This document shows, piece after piece, positions 1 to 5,295 of a stretch of DNA of 6,475 nt. Below the pieces are notes generated by a model. That model did no database searches. It saw only the letters and a list, made by a program, of their open reading frames with translations, and was not told the DNA's origin. This stretch comes from an uncultured Alphaproteobacteria bacterium (GTDB lineage: Bacteria > Pseudomonadota > Alphaproteobacteria > UBA2136 > UBA6156), in NCBI GenBank assembly GCA_937928525.1, contig CALFWJ010000128.1, positions 1-6,475 of the forward strand, read 5' to 3'. How positions within the stretch are numbered: the stretch's first letter is position 1; each line of letters opens with the position of its first letter. The translations under genes were made by a program, and so were the position numbers.

Positions 1-37
1 GAAGAAAGGAATAATCATCGCTTTAGCTAAACAGGCT

Positions 38-403
38 ATGCCCGTCCAAAAACGGCAAACAACAGGAGATAATAATGGCACGCGCAACCCGCTGCCCCTT
101 ATCTTGAAGGCTCTTGACGACAAAAAGGGCATTGATATTAAAACCGTTAACCTAACGGGAAAAAGCACCATCGCCGATGCGTTGGTAGTCTGTACGGGAA
201 CCTCTGAGCGACATGTTGAAGGATTGGCTAAGGGCGTAATGTTGACCCTAGAGGCTAACGGGTTTGGCGTGCAGGGTATTGAGGGCATTCCCGGAAATGA
301 GTGGGTGCTGGTGGACGCAGGCGATGTGATTGTGCATGTGTTTTTGCCAGAATTGCGTGGGCAATATAATTTAGAAAAAGTTTGGTCGGTAGATTTCAGT
401 TAG
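38..403 (+). CDS. rsfS: Ribosomal silencing factor RsfS (YbeB/Iojap family)
   Basis: RsfS binds ribosomal protein uL14 on the 50S subunit and blocks joining with the 30S subunit, lowering translation in stationary phase or starvation (family knowledge). The 121-residue product shows the family core: LKALDDKKGIDI at about 23-34, GKSTIADALVVCTGTSERHV at 41-60, and the C-terminal block EWVLVDAGDVIVHVF then LRGQYNLEKVW at 88-116. Length is normal for the family. The start is uncertain. The ATG used here (38) has no good ribosome binding site, and the conserved domain begins only near residue 22. A much better AGGAG plus ATG at 64-77 is out of frame by one base (see separate entry). The reading frame is open to the left edge, so a longer start outside the window is also possible. 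nadD often precedes rsfS in bacteria, but too little sequence is present to call it. The gene ends at a hairpin terminator. Identity is certain; the N-terminus is not. Confidence 0.95.
   Translation: MPVQKRQTTGDNNGTRNPLPLILKALDDKKGIDIKTVNLTGKSTIADALVVCTGTSERHVEGLAKGVMLTLEANGFGVQGIEGIPGNEWVLVDAGDVIVHVFLPELRGQYNLEKVWSVDFS
64..107 (+). other. Strong SD and ATG out of frame with rsfS; 10-codon ORF
   Basis: AGGAG (64-68) lies 6 nt before an ATG (75-77), a far better initiation signal than the one before the ATG at 38. In that frame only ten codons are read (MARATRCPLS) before TGA at 105-107. A C4 run lies at 95-98. One extra C there would give MARATRCPLILKALDD, joining directly onto the conserved RsfS core. 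The simplest inference is a one-base deletion or a homopolymer sequencing error, with the authentic rsfS start at 75. A short leader peptide or a ribosomal frameshift at the C run are alternatives. Confidence 0.5.
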
Positions 404-410
404 TTAAAAC

Positions 411-436
411 AGGCGCCGAAGCGCCTATTTTTTATT
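411..436. terminator. Intrinsic terminator after rsfS, shared by converging genes
   Basis: A perfect 6-bp stem AGGCGC/GCGCCT (411-416, 421-426) closes a CGAA loop and is followed on the plus strand by ATTTTTTATT, a classic intrinsic terminator 7 nt after the rsfS stop. Read on the minus strand the loop is TTCG closed by C-G, an exceptionally stable tetraloop, followed by a weaker TGTTTT. It can therefore also stop transcripts of the converging gene, whose stop codon starts at 436-438. Confidence 0.85.
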
Positions 437-846
437 TAAGCTACCGCACCCAAGCGTTTTTGCTGGATAGCGGTAATTTCAGCGCTTAAACGCTGATGTT
501 CTTCTTCGTAGGTGGGTTCAGGTTTTGCCTCTGGTAGTGGGTCGTTCAGGTGCGCCCCGAGTAGAAAGAAGTACGCATCGCGCAGTTCCGTTATTTTAGG
601 TTGAATGGTTGATGGAATAACGTAACCCTGCTGAGAAAGATGGCCAAAAAAAACCTCCCGACAGGGAGTTTTGTTATCAGCCATGGTTGATTCTTCATAG
701 AAGAAGGTTTCGTCTAGGTCTTCACTTATATAGTCTAGGGTGTGAAAACCTGCGGTATATTTAAAAGATATCCTGACCGCAAGCTTAATGCGATGCGCAA
801 TAATATCGTGCTGGGCGGGGTGGGATTGTTTCAGGTGGTTTGGCAT
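436..846 (-). CDS. Hypothetical protein, 136 residues
   Basis: I do not recognise this protein. It is a soluble-looking, mixed-charge product with no signal peptide or membrane segment. Its C-terminal third has a Pro/Glu-rich stretch (PLPEAKPEPTYEEE, 103-116) followed by a probable helix rich in Glu, Gln and Lys (117-131). It is very likely a real gene. The ATG at 846 has AAGGAG 6 nt upstream, and a TTGACA/AATAAT promoter sits just behind that. The stop codon abuts the terminator shared with rsfS. The transcript is probably monocistronic with a leader of about 20 nt. An oddity is a terminator-like hairpin with a T8 run within codons 58-67 (see separate entry). It is divergent from the 276-residue unknown gene. 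An internal ATG (codon 55, position 684) is a possible alternative start but has only a weak ribosome site. Confidence 0.8.
   Translation of the reverse strand: MPNHLKQSHPAQHDIIAHRIKLAVRISFKYTAGFHTLDYISEDLDETFFYEESTMADNKTPCREVFFGHLSQQGYVIPSTIQPKITELRDAYFFLLGAHLNDPLPEAKPEPTYEEEHQRLSAEITAIQQKRLGAVA
646..672 (-). other. Terminator-like hairpin and T8 run inside a coding sequence
   Basis: Read on the minus strand (the coding strand) this is AAAA, CTCCC, loop TGTC, GGGAG, G, then eight T. The five G-C-rich pairs are perfect, and flanking A/T bases can extend the stem around a one-base bulge. It has the form of a Rho-independent terminator, yet it lies in frame within the 136-residue gene, encoding about K58 to F67. 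It would sit roughly 200 nt into the transcript. It could cause partial premature termination, or the homopolymer could allow polymerase slippage. It may also be a chance product of the codons for TPCREVFF. Confidence 0.4.
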
Positions 847-873
847 CTATTTCTCCTTGTTACCTGAAGACTA

Positions 874-902
874 ATTATTGCTTGATGCAGTATGATTGTC
901 AA
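874..902 (-). promoter_or_regulatory. Sigma-70 type promoter of the 136-residue gene
   Basis: On the minus strand a perfect -35 TTGACA (897-902) is separated by 17 bp from AATAAT (874-879), five of six matches to the -10 consensus. The predicted transcript start is near 867, leaving about 20 nt of leader containing the AAGGAG ribosome site. This is the best promoter match in the window. Confidence 0.8.
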
Positions 903-1030
903 CAAAAGAGATAAAATTTACCGCATATAAACCTTGCGCCCTGTGGCTAAATTATTATAGAGTGTTGGTATTCAACTTTCCCTTTTCTTGCTTGATCATA
1001 ATGATTTAGCGCAACTTTTAGGAGCCTATT

Positions 1031-1861
1031 ATGGCGACAAAACTTCATATTCCCTGCGGACTTGATTTAGATGAAGAAGGCATGATTACCGCAGCAAATA
1101 AGCTCATGCCATCGCAGCAGCAACTATTTGATGTTGTTTTTGCAGTGAGTCACATTATATCAGGTATGCGTAACCCAGTTATGTGGGAGCGACCATCAGC
1201 GCATTTGGCTATTTTGGCATTTTCACTGGTGGAAATTCATACACGTCCATTCCCGCAAATCCATGCTGATGGCGATAAAGTTGTGTCGGTTGTGGCACAA
1301 AGAACAGAAGATGTTCAAGCTTGGGGTAAATCCTATCTACAACATATTTCCGCAGAAATGTGCGATGAATTCTTAAATGCAACGCCGTTAACTTTTGGTC
1401 AGAAGATGCTGCAAATTCTTGAACACCTAGACCCAAATATTTCGGTCAGTATTTTGCAAAAAGTTAAGCAAAAATGGCGCTCACGTATGCGCTATTTCTA
1501 TGAAACAGAGCATCCAGCATTTTATGCATTAGTCCCTCACTATAAAGCTTTAATGCGCTGTAAAACTTTAGAAGGATTACAAGTTTGCTTGTGGAATATG
1601 TCTATTCAATTCGCAGGACTTGTGTCGGTAGAAATGCCAGCGGCAGTTCAAGAAGCTATGGTAAATACGGCATGTGACTTAGCGATGGTAGATATTGCTT
1701 TAACATCAGCTCAAACTCTTAAAGAAGCAGCGGCTATGCTTAAAAATAAAGGTGCACAGAGAGTACGCCATAAAACAAAACTAAAAAAAGTACCGCCAAA
1801 AACACCAAAATCAGAAGCTACAGCTCCGCAAATCCGCGTTGCTGTAGATAATACAAAATAA
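1031..1861 (+). CDS. Hypothetical protein, 276 residues, with basic C-terminal tail
   Basis: I do not recognise this protein. AGGAG (1020-1024) lies 6 nt before the ATG, supporting the start. The body (about 1-237) looks mostly helical, with alternating hydrophobic and polar stretches and no signal peptide or clear transmembrane segment. It carries scattered Trp (52, 98, 149, 188) and Cys (9, 111, 177, 186, 215). From 238 to 260 there is a strongly basic tail (KNKGAQRVRHKTKLKKVPPKTPK), then an Ala/Pro-containing end. Such tails often contact nucleic acid or ribosomes, but that is inference from composition only. Base composition is visibly more AT-rich than in the dnaK or gyrB coding regions. 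No convincing promoter was found in 903-1019: the best pair is TTGCGC (934-939) with TATAGA (956-961), both weak. The gene ends at a long hairpin shared with the converging gene. Confidence 0.85.
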   Translation: MATKLHIPCGLDLDEEGMITAANKLMPSQQQLFDVVFAVSHIISGMRNPVMWERPSAHLAILAFSLVEIHTRPFPQIHADGDKVVSVVAQRTEDVQAWGKSYLQHISAEMCDEFLNATPLTFGQKMLQILEHLDPNISVSILQKVKQKWRSRMRYFYETEHPAFYALVPHYKALMRCKTLEGLQVCLWNMSIQFAGLVSVEMPAAVQEAMVNTACDLAMVDIALTSAQTLKEAAAMLKNKGAQRVRHKTKLKKVPPKTPKSEATAPQIRVAVDNTK

Positions 1862-1863
1862 AA

Positions 1864-1893
1864 ACAAGCCCCGATAGAAATATCGGGGCTTGT
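1864..1893. terminator. Long perfect hairpin between converging genes
   Basis: A perfect 13-bp stem, ACAAGCCCCGATA (1864-1876) with TATCGGGGCTTGT (1881-1893), closes a GAAA tetraloop. It starts 2 nt after one stop codon and ends 6 nt before the other. On the minus strand the stem runs into TTTTATTTT, so it is a textbook terminator for the 1900-2388 gene. On the plus strand the following bases (TGTCGCTT) are a poor U tract, so it may act there more as an RNA-stabilising 3' hairpin or a weak terminator. Confidence 0.85.
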
Positions 1894-1899
1894 TGTCGC

Positions 1900-2388
1900 T
1901 TAGGCAGTTTTTTGCAGGTGTTCGCTAGCAAAAGGGTTTGTAACTGGGGGCTGTACGAGATATTTTCCCCAGGCTGAATCGATTTGCACAGAGCCATAAC
2001 CTGTATTAGGTTGAATAAGTGGCACATTGTTATCAGACATACTTTCAAGCCCCCACAAGACACAGCAAGGTGGAAAAGTAATATCTGCGAGAAAAATCTT
2101 ATTATTCAGATCTTTCAGGCCACAATCGGTGATGTGTAGATAAGAAAGAGCGCATAAACCAATAATTTCACCTCTGTAGTTACTTTCTGCGAATATTTCG
2201 CGTATGGCGTTAATAGCAATAGGCGTATCTTCTTGCCACTTTAGCAGCTGTTGAGGTGATTTAAGATGTTGAGCAGGGTTATATTTCTGCGCATTCAAAA
2301 TAAAGGGGCGGCGGTCATCATACGGATAGATGATGGGCCGAACTTGGTGGGAATAGCCTGATTGGGCTTCAAAATGGGCTGTTTGCAT
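1900..2388 (-). CDS. Hypothetical protein, 162 residues
   Basis: I do not recognise this protein. The ATG at 2388 has GGAG 9 nt upstream (2398-2401 on the plus strand), and the stop lies 6 nt before the long hairpin at 1864-1893, so the gene is well framed by signals. The product lacks a signal peptide and membrane helices. The N-terminal part is rich in Tyr, His, Arg and Pro (RPIIYPYDDRRPF, 17-29). A central segment is mildly hydrophobic (GEIIGLCALSYLHI, 73-86), and a vicinal CysCys pair at 108-109 follows Pro-Pro. Cys 79, 89, 108 and 109 could suggest metal or redox chemistry, but no recognised motif supports this. It lies 123 nt downstream of the dnaK stop, on the same strand but beyond dnaK's terminator, so it is probably a separate unit. 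Only a poor promoter candidate is seen: TTGTAT (2441-2446), 17 bp, TAAATA (2418-2423). Confidence 0.8.
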   Translation of the reverse strand: MQTAHFEAQSGYSHQVRPIIYPYDDRRPFILNAQKYNPAQHLKSPQQLLKWQEDTPIAINAIREIFAESNYRGEIIGLCALSYLHITDCGLKDLNNKIFLADITFPPCCVLWGLESMSDNNVPLIQPNTGYGSVQIDSAWGKYLVQPPVTNPFASEHLQKTA

Positions 2389-2466
2389 AAGATGTTTCTC
2401 CGGTTAGATATAAATGCTATTTAGGCGCTTTTTATTTGAAATACAAGTGTAAAAAACACATAAAAT

Positions 2467-2494
2467 AAAAAATCGCCAACAAGGGCGATTTTTT
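2467..2494 (-). terminator. Intrinsic terminator of the grpE-dnaK operon
   Basis: On the minus strand AAAAAATCGCC pairs perfectly with GGCGATTTTTT over 11 bp around a 6-nt loop, and the T run then continues into TATTTT. It begins 17 nt after the dnaK stop codon. It marks the end of the operon and argues against dnaJ or the next gene being cotranscribed at high level. Confidence 0.9.
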
Positions 2495-2511
2495 TGTCGC
2501 AACGTAGGCGA

Positions 2512-4443
2512 TTAAGCAGACTTTTTAGCATCGCCTTCATCAGCTACATCTTCAAAGTCGGCATCAACTACGCCGTCGTCTTCGGCTTTAGCGTCACCGC
2601 CTTCAGCTTCAGCGGCCTGCTGCTCTTGCATGTCTTTATACATGGCTTCGCCGAGTTTCATGCTCGCTTCAGTTAGAGCTTCAGTAGACGTTTTCAAGGC
2701 TTCAGTGTCCGCTTCTTCAGCTTCTAATAGCTCGCTGAGTTCTCTCAGTTTAGCTTCGATGTCAGTTTTGGTGTCTTCGTCCACTTTGTCGCCATAATCC
2801 TTGAGAGATTTTTCAACGCTGTGCACCGCAGTTTGCGCTTGGTTTTTAATTTCCACCGCTTCTTTGCGTTTTTCGTCGGCGTCGGCGTTGGCTTCGGCGT
2901 CTTTTACCATTTGCTCGATGTCGTCATCTGATAGACCGCCATCCGATTTAATTTGGATGTTTTGCTCTTTGCCCGTGCCCTTATCTTTGGCCGATACATT
3001 CACAATACCGTTGGCATCGATGTCAAACGTCACCTCAATTTGCGGCATACCGCGGGGTGCTGGTGGGATATCTGCCAAATCAAACTGACCCAGTAGTTTG
3101 TTATCTGCTGCCATAGGGCGCTCCCCTTGGAACACACGGATAGTCACAGCCGATTGGTTATCGTCAGCGGTAGAAAACACCTGCGATTTTTTGGTCGGAA
3201 TTGTGGTGTTACGCTCAATCAATGAAGTAAACACACCGCCCAAAGTTTCGAGGCCAAGGCTAAGGGGCGTAACGTCGAGGAGTAACACATCTTTAACGTC
3301 ACCTTGCAGAATACCACCCTGCGTTGCGGCACCAACGGCCACCACTTCGTCGGGGTTTACGCCTTTGTTGGGTGCCTTACCGAAGAATTTTTCAACCACT
3401 GTTTGCACCATAGGCATACGGGTTTGACCACCAACTAGTACCACTTCATCAATGTCACTAGCTTTCATGCCCGCATCTTTTAGGGCTGCGGCGCATGGCT
3501 TCATTGAAGCTTCAACCAAGTCTCCGACCAGCTCTTCTAGCTTAGAGCGGGTGAGGCTAATTTGCAGGTGTTTAGGGCCTGAGGCATCCATGGTTATGAA
3601 CGGCAGGTTAATATCAACTGACTGCGCAGAAGAGAGTTCTTTCTTCGCTTTTTCGGCTTCATCTTTCAGGCGTTGTAGCGCCATAACGTCTTGTTTGAGG
3701 TCAATGCCTGCATCTTTTTTGAATTCGCTCACGAGGAAGTCAATCACACGGTTGTCAAAGTCTTCACCGCCAAGGAACGTGTCACCGTTGGTGGCTTTAA
3801 CTTCCACTACGCCGTCGCCAATTTCCAGCACTGATACATCAAACGTACCGCCACCAAGGTCGTACACAACCACAGTTTTAGTATCGTTTGCATCTTCACT
3901 TAGGCCATAGGCGAGGGCCGCGGCGGTTGGCTCGTTTACCAGGCGTTTAACATCTAGGCCGGCAATTTTACCTGCATCTTTAGTGGCTTGGCGCTGGGCG
4001 TCGTTGAAGTACGCGGGTACGGTAATCACAGCTTCGGTGACTTTAGTACCAAGGTAGTCTTCAGCAGTTTGCTTCATTTTTTGCAGCACAAGCGCTGAAA
4101 TTTCTGACGGAGAATAGTCTTTACCGTCTACGTTTACCCATGCATCGCCGTTTTTACCTTTAACGATTTTAAATGGGCTGTTATCCATCGCTTTTTTCAC
4201 CATTGGGTCGTTAAAGCGACGGCCAACAAGGCGTTTAATGGCAAACAGTGTGTTTTCTGGGTTAGTCACCGCCTGGCGTTTGGCGCTTTGGCCCACCAAT
4301 TTTTCACCGTCTTTGGCGAAGGCAACGATAGAGGGCGTGGTACGGCCACCTTCGTTGTTTTCGATTACTTTGGCTTCTTTTCCGTCCATGACGGCTATGC
4401 AAGAGTTGGTTGTTCCGAGGTCGATTCCGATAATTTTACTCAT
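2512..4443 (-). CDS. dnaK: Molecular chaperone DnaK (Hsp70)
   Basis: DnaK is the cytoplasmic ATP-dependent Hsp70 chaperone. It binds exposed hydrophobic peptides and cycles with DnaJ (ATPase stimulation) and GrpE (nucleotide exchange). The 643-residue product is full length. The nucleotide-binding domain shows IDLGTTNS (7-14), Lys70, NEPTAAALAYG (170-180), YDLGGGTFDVSV (194-205, with the Thr200 autophosphorylation position) and VVLVGGQTRMPMVQ (334-347). The interdomain linker VLLLDVTP (386-393) is followed by the substrate-binding domain, the helical lid and a Gln/Ala/Glu-rich acidic tail with DADFEDV (627-633), an equivalent of the usual EEVD-like end. All expected key residues are intact. 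It lies 49 nt after grpE, and a terminator follows, so the two form an operon. The ribosome site before ATG 4443 is only purine-rich (AAGAAAG). A weak internal promoter (TTCACA 4484-4489, 17 bp, TTAACT 4461-4466) is possible in the gap. Confidence 0.99.
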   Translation of the reverse strand: MSKIIGIDLGTTNSCIAVMDGKEAKVIENNEGGRTTPSIVAFAKDGEKLVGQSAKRQAVTNPENTLFAIKRLVGRRFNDPMVKKAMDNSPFKIVKGKNGDAWVNVDGKDYSPSEISALVLQKMKQTAEDYLGTKVTEAVITVPAYFNDAQRQATKDAGKIAGLDVKRLVNEPTAAALAYGLSEDANDTKTVVVYDLGGGTFDVSVLEIGDGVVEVKATNGDTFLGGEDFDNRVIDFLVSEFKKDAGIDLKQDVMALQRLKDEAEKAKKELSSAQSVDINLPFITMDASGPKHLQISLTRSKLEELVGDLVEASMKPCAAALKDAGMKASDIDEVVLVGGQTRMPMVQTVVEKFFGKAPNKGVNPDEVVAVGAATQGGILQGDVKDVLLLDVTPLSLGLETLGGVFTSLIERNTTIPTKKSQVFSTADDNQSAVTIRVFQGERPMAADNKLLGQFDLADIPPAPRGMPQIEVTFDIDANGIVNVSAKDKGTGKEQNIQIKSDGGLSDDDIEQMVKDAEANADADEKRKEAVEIKNQAQTAVHSVEKSLKDYGDKVDEDTKTDIEAKLRELSELLEAEEADTEALKTSTEALTEASMKLGEAMYKDMQEQQAAEAEGGDAKAEDDGVVDADFEDVADEGDAKKSA

Positions 4444-4492
4444 GGGTTTTCTTTCTTTTTAGTTAAGTTTTTAAAATTTTTACTGTGAATTT

Positions 4493-5080
4493 TTATTCTG
4501 GTTTCTCACCATTGCTCACCACAACCAGTGCTGGGCGCAGAAGGCGTTCGCCAATCATGTAGCCCGCCTGCATTTCAGCGATAATCTCACCCTCCGGCTT
4601 ATCGCTCGGAGCTTTTTGCATGGCTTGGTGCAGCTCTGGGTTGACCATTTCGCCTAGGGCAGAAATTTGCTTAATCTGAAATTTTTCGAGGCTTTGGCCA
4701 AATTGATGTGCCACCATGGCTACGCCTTCTTTAATGCTCTTTACGTCACCTTCCGCGTTTTCAGGCATCACGGATTGCGCGCGGGTGATATTATCGGCCA
4801 CGTTCAGCATTTCTTGTGCAAAACGAGAAACGGCGAAGTTGCGGGCGTCGGAAAGCTCTTTTTGATGGCGCTTACGGCTGTTTTCTAGCTCGGCAAGGGC
4901 TTTGGCGGCTTCTTCTTTCCAATCTGGCTCGTTAGAAGCTTCGGCTTGAATTTCTTCAGGCTCCGCATTGGACGTAAATTCGGTTACATTATCTTCTTGT
5001 GCCATGTCTGCCTTTGCGGTACGTTCCGCTTCTAGCTCGGCCATGGCTTCCTGTGTTTGAGTGTTGTCTATGTTTTCCAT
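4493..5080 (-). CDS. grpE: Nucleotide exchange factor GrpE
   Basis: GrpE is a dimeric cofactor that releases ADP from DnaK and acts as a thermosensor of the chaperone cycle. The 195-residue product has an acidic, disordered N-terminus (1-53) and a long coiled-coil helix (about 55-100, including ENSRKRHQKELSDARNFAVSRF). The C-terminal beta domain carries the family signature from GEMVNPELHQAM (143-154) to IAEMQAGYMIGERLLRPALVVVS (167-189). Length is normal. It is the first gene of the operon with dnaK. The start is ambiguous. ATG 5080 has no ribosome site and lies about at the predicted transcript start, so translation there would be leaderless. ATG 5044 (codon 13) has AGGA 4-5 nt upstream. 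ATG 5005 (codon 26) has AAAGG 5 nt upstream. The conserved region does not decide, because only the variable N-terminus differs. Two CIRCE-like operators lie directly upstream. Confidence 0.98.
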   Translation of the reverse strand: MENIDNTQTQEAMAELEAERTAKADMAQEDNVTEFTSNAEPEEIQAEASNEPDWKEEAAKALAELENSRKRHQKELSDARNFAVSRFAQEMLNVADNITRAQSVMPENAEGDVKSIKEGVAMVAHQFGQSLEKFQIKQISALGEMVNPELHQAMQKAPSDKPEGEIIAEMQAGYMIGERLLRPALVVVSNGEKPE

Positions 5081-5087
5081 AAATCAG

Positions 5088-5117
5088 AATTTAGCACTAA
5101 CCACCCATGAGTGACAA
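5088..5117 (-). promoter_or_regulatory. Candidate grpE-dnaK promoter
   Basis: On the minus strand TTGTCA (5112-5117, five of six -35 matches) is 18 bp from TAAATT (5088-5093, four of six). The predicted start falls within a few bases of the grpE ATG at 5080. CIRCE-like element 1 (5091-5117) covers the whole spacer and both hexamer edges, the arrangement expected for repression. The CTTG at the -35 could also belong to a heat-shock sigma-32 promoter, but I find no good matching -10 at the usual distance. Confidence 0.45.
5091..5117. promoter_or_regulatory. CIRCE-like operator 1 upstream of grpE
   Basis: TTAGCACTA (5091-5099), exactly 9 nt, then GAGTGACAA (5109-5117). The consensus HrcA operator is TTAGCACTC-N9-GAGTGCTAA, so the arms match 8/9 and 7/9 with the exact spacer. 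It ends 10 nt before the grpE ATG at 5080 and overlaps the candidate promoter. HrcA repression of the operon, relieved by heat or chaperone titration, is the inference. Confidence 0.6.
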
Positions 5118-5125
5118 GACTTTTT

Positions 5126-5152
5126 TTATCACTTTTTTACCTAGAGTGATAA
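5126..5152. promoter_or_regulatory. CIRCE-like operator 2 upstream of grpE
   Basis: TTATCACTT (5126-5134), exactly 9 nt, then GAGTGATAA (5144-5152). The arms match the CIRCE consensus 7/9 and 8/9, and 8 of 9 arm positions are complementary to each other (TTATCACT/AGTGATAA is perfect). It begins 35 bp from the start of element 1, about three and a half helical turns. The same substitutions in both arms (T for G, A for C) keep the dyad symmetric, which suggests selection on the palindrome. The flanks are T- and A-rich. Confidence 0.55.
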
Positions 5153-5185
5153 TTTTTTGATTAACCTATTGAAATAAATTAAATA

Positions 5186-5238
5186 AAATTTAAAATCGCC
5201 CCTCTCTATGAAAAATAGAAAGAGGCGATTTTAAATTT
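5186..5238 (-). terminator. Long hairpin, probable terminator of the small membrane-protein unit
   Basis: A perfect 15-bp AT/GC stem (AAATTTAAAATCGCC at 5186-5200 with its complement at 5224-5238) is extended inward by eight more positions with two mismatches to a TGAAAAA loop. On the minus strand it is followed by TTTATTTAATTTATTT, so it can act as a terminator for the leftward gene or genes. The stop of the 18-codon ORF lies at its foot. It also separates this unit from the grpE control region. The AATCGCC/GGCGATT core matches that of the dnaK terminator. Confidence 0.65.
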
Positions 5239-5293
5239 AAAAAGCGAGTGCAGGTGCCGATAAAGGCGCCGCAAAGGGTTGTGCAGGTGACAT
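5237..5293 (-). CDS. Possible 18-residue small protein (MSPAQPFAAPLSAPALAF)
   Basis: This short ORF starts 2 nt after the stop of the small membrane-protein gene (TAA, AC, ATG) and has AAAAGGA 6 nt before its ATG, a strong ribosome site that lies within the end of the upstream gene. Its TAA falls at the base of the long hairpin, so gene end and terminator fit together. The product is rich in Ala and Pro, with a repeated x-Pro-Ala element that reflects a 9-bp direct repeat (5248-5256 and 5281-5289). It has no charged residues. No family is recognised. It would be translated by coupling with the upstream gene. An ORF this short can arise by chance; position and ribosome site are the only support. 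Confidence 0.4.
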   Translation of the reverse strand: MSPAQPFAAPLSAPALAF

Positions 5294-5295
5294 GT

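Noticed and set aside
1..37. End of an upstream gene such as nadD
   Set aside because: Two frames stop at 12-14 and 28-30, but nine or fewer codons are visible, too few to assign any protein.
903..1019. Promoter for the 276-residue gene
   Set aside because: Several -10-like hexamers (TATTAT 953-958, CATAAT 997-1002, TATAAA 926-931) occur, but none has a -35 at 16-18 bp. The AT-rich background explains them.
1209..1436. 75-codon minus-strand frame inside the 276-residue gene
   Set aside because: No ribosome site or promoter. The plus-strand gene has a strong AGGAG, and its frame spans the region without interruption.
1818..2063. 81-codon minus-strand frame overlapping both converging unknown genes
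   Set aside because: It runs through the long terminator hairpin and the ends of two better supported genes.
2801..3910. Long open frames on the plus strand across dnaK (95, 109 and 152 codons)
   Set aside because: They lie antisense to intact dnaK with its full set of Hsp70 motifs, lack ribosome sites, and look like by-products of its codon usage.
5248..5289. Direct repeat GTGCAGGTG (5248-5256, 5281-5289) as a regulatory iteron
   Set aside because: Only two 9-bp copies 33 bp apart; both fall inside the 18-codon ORF and encode Pro-Ala, which explains them at least as well.
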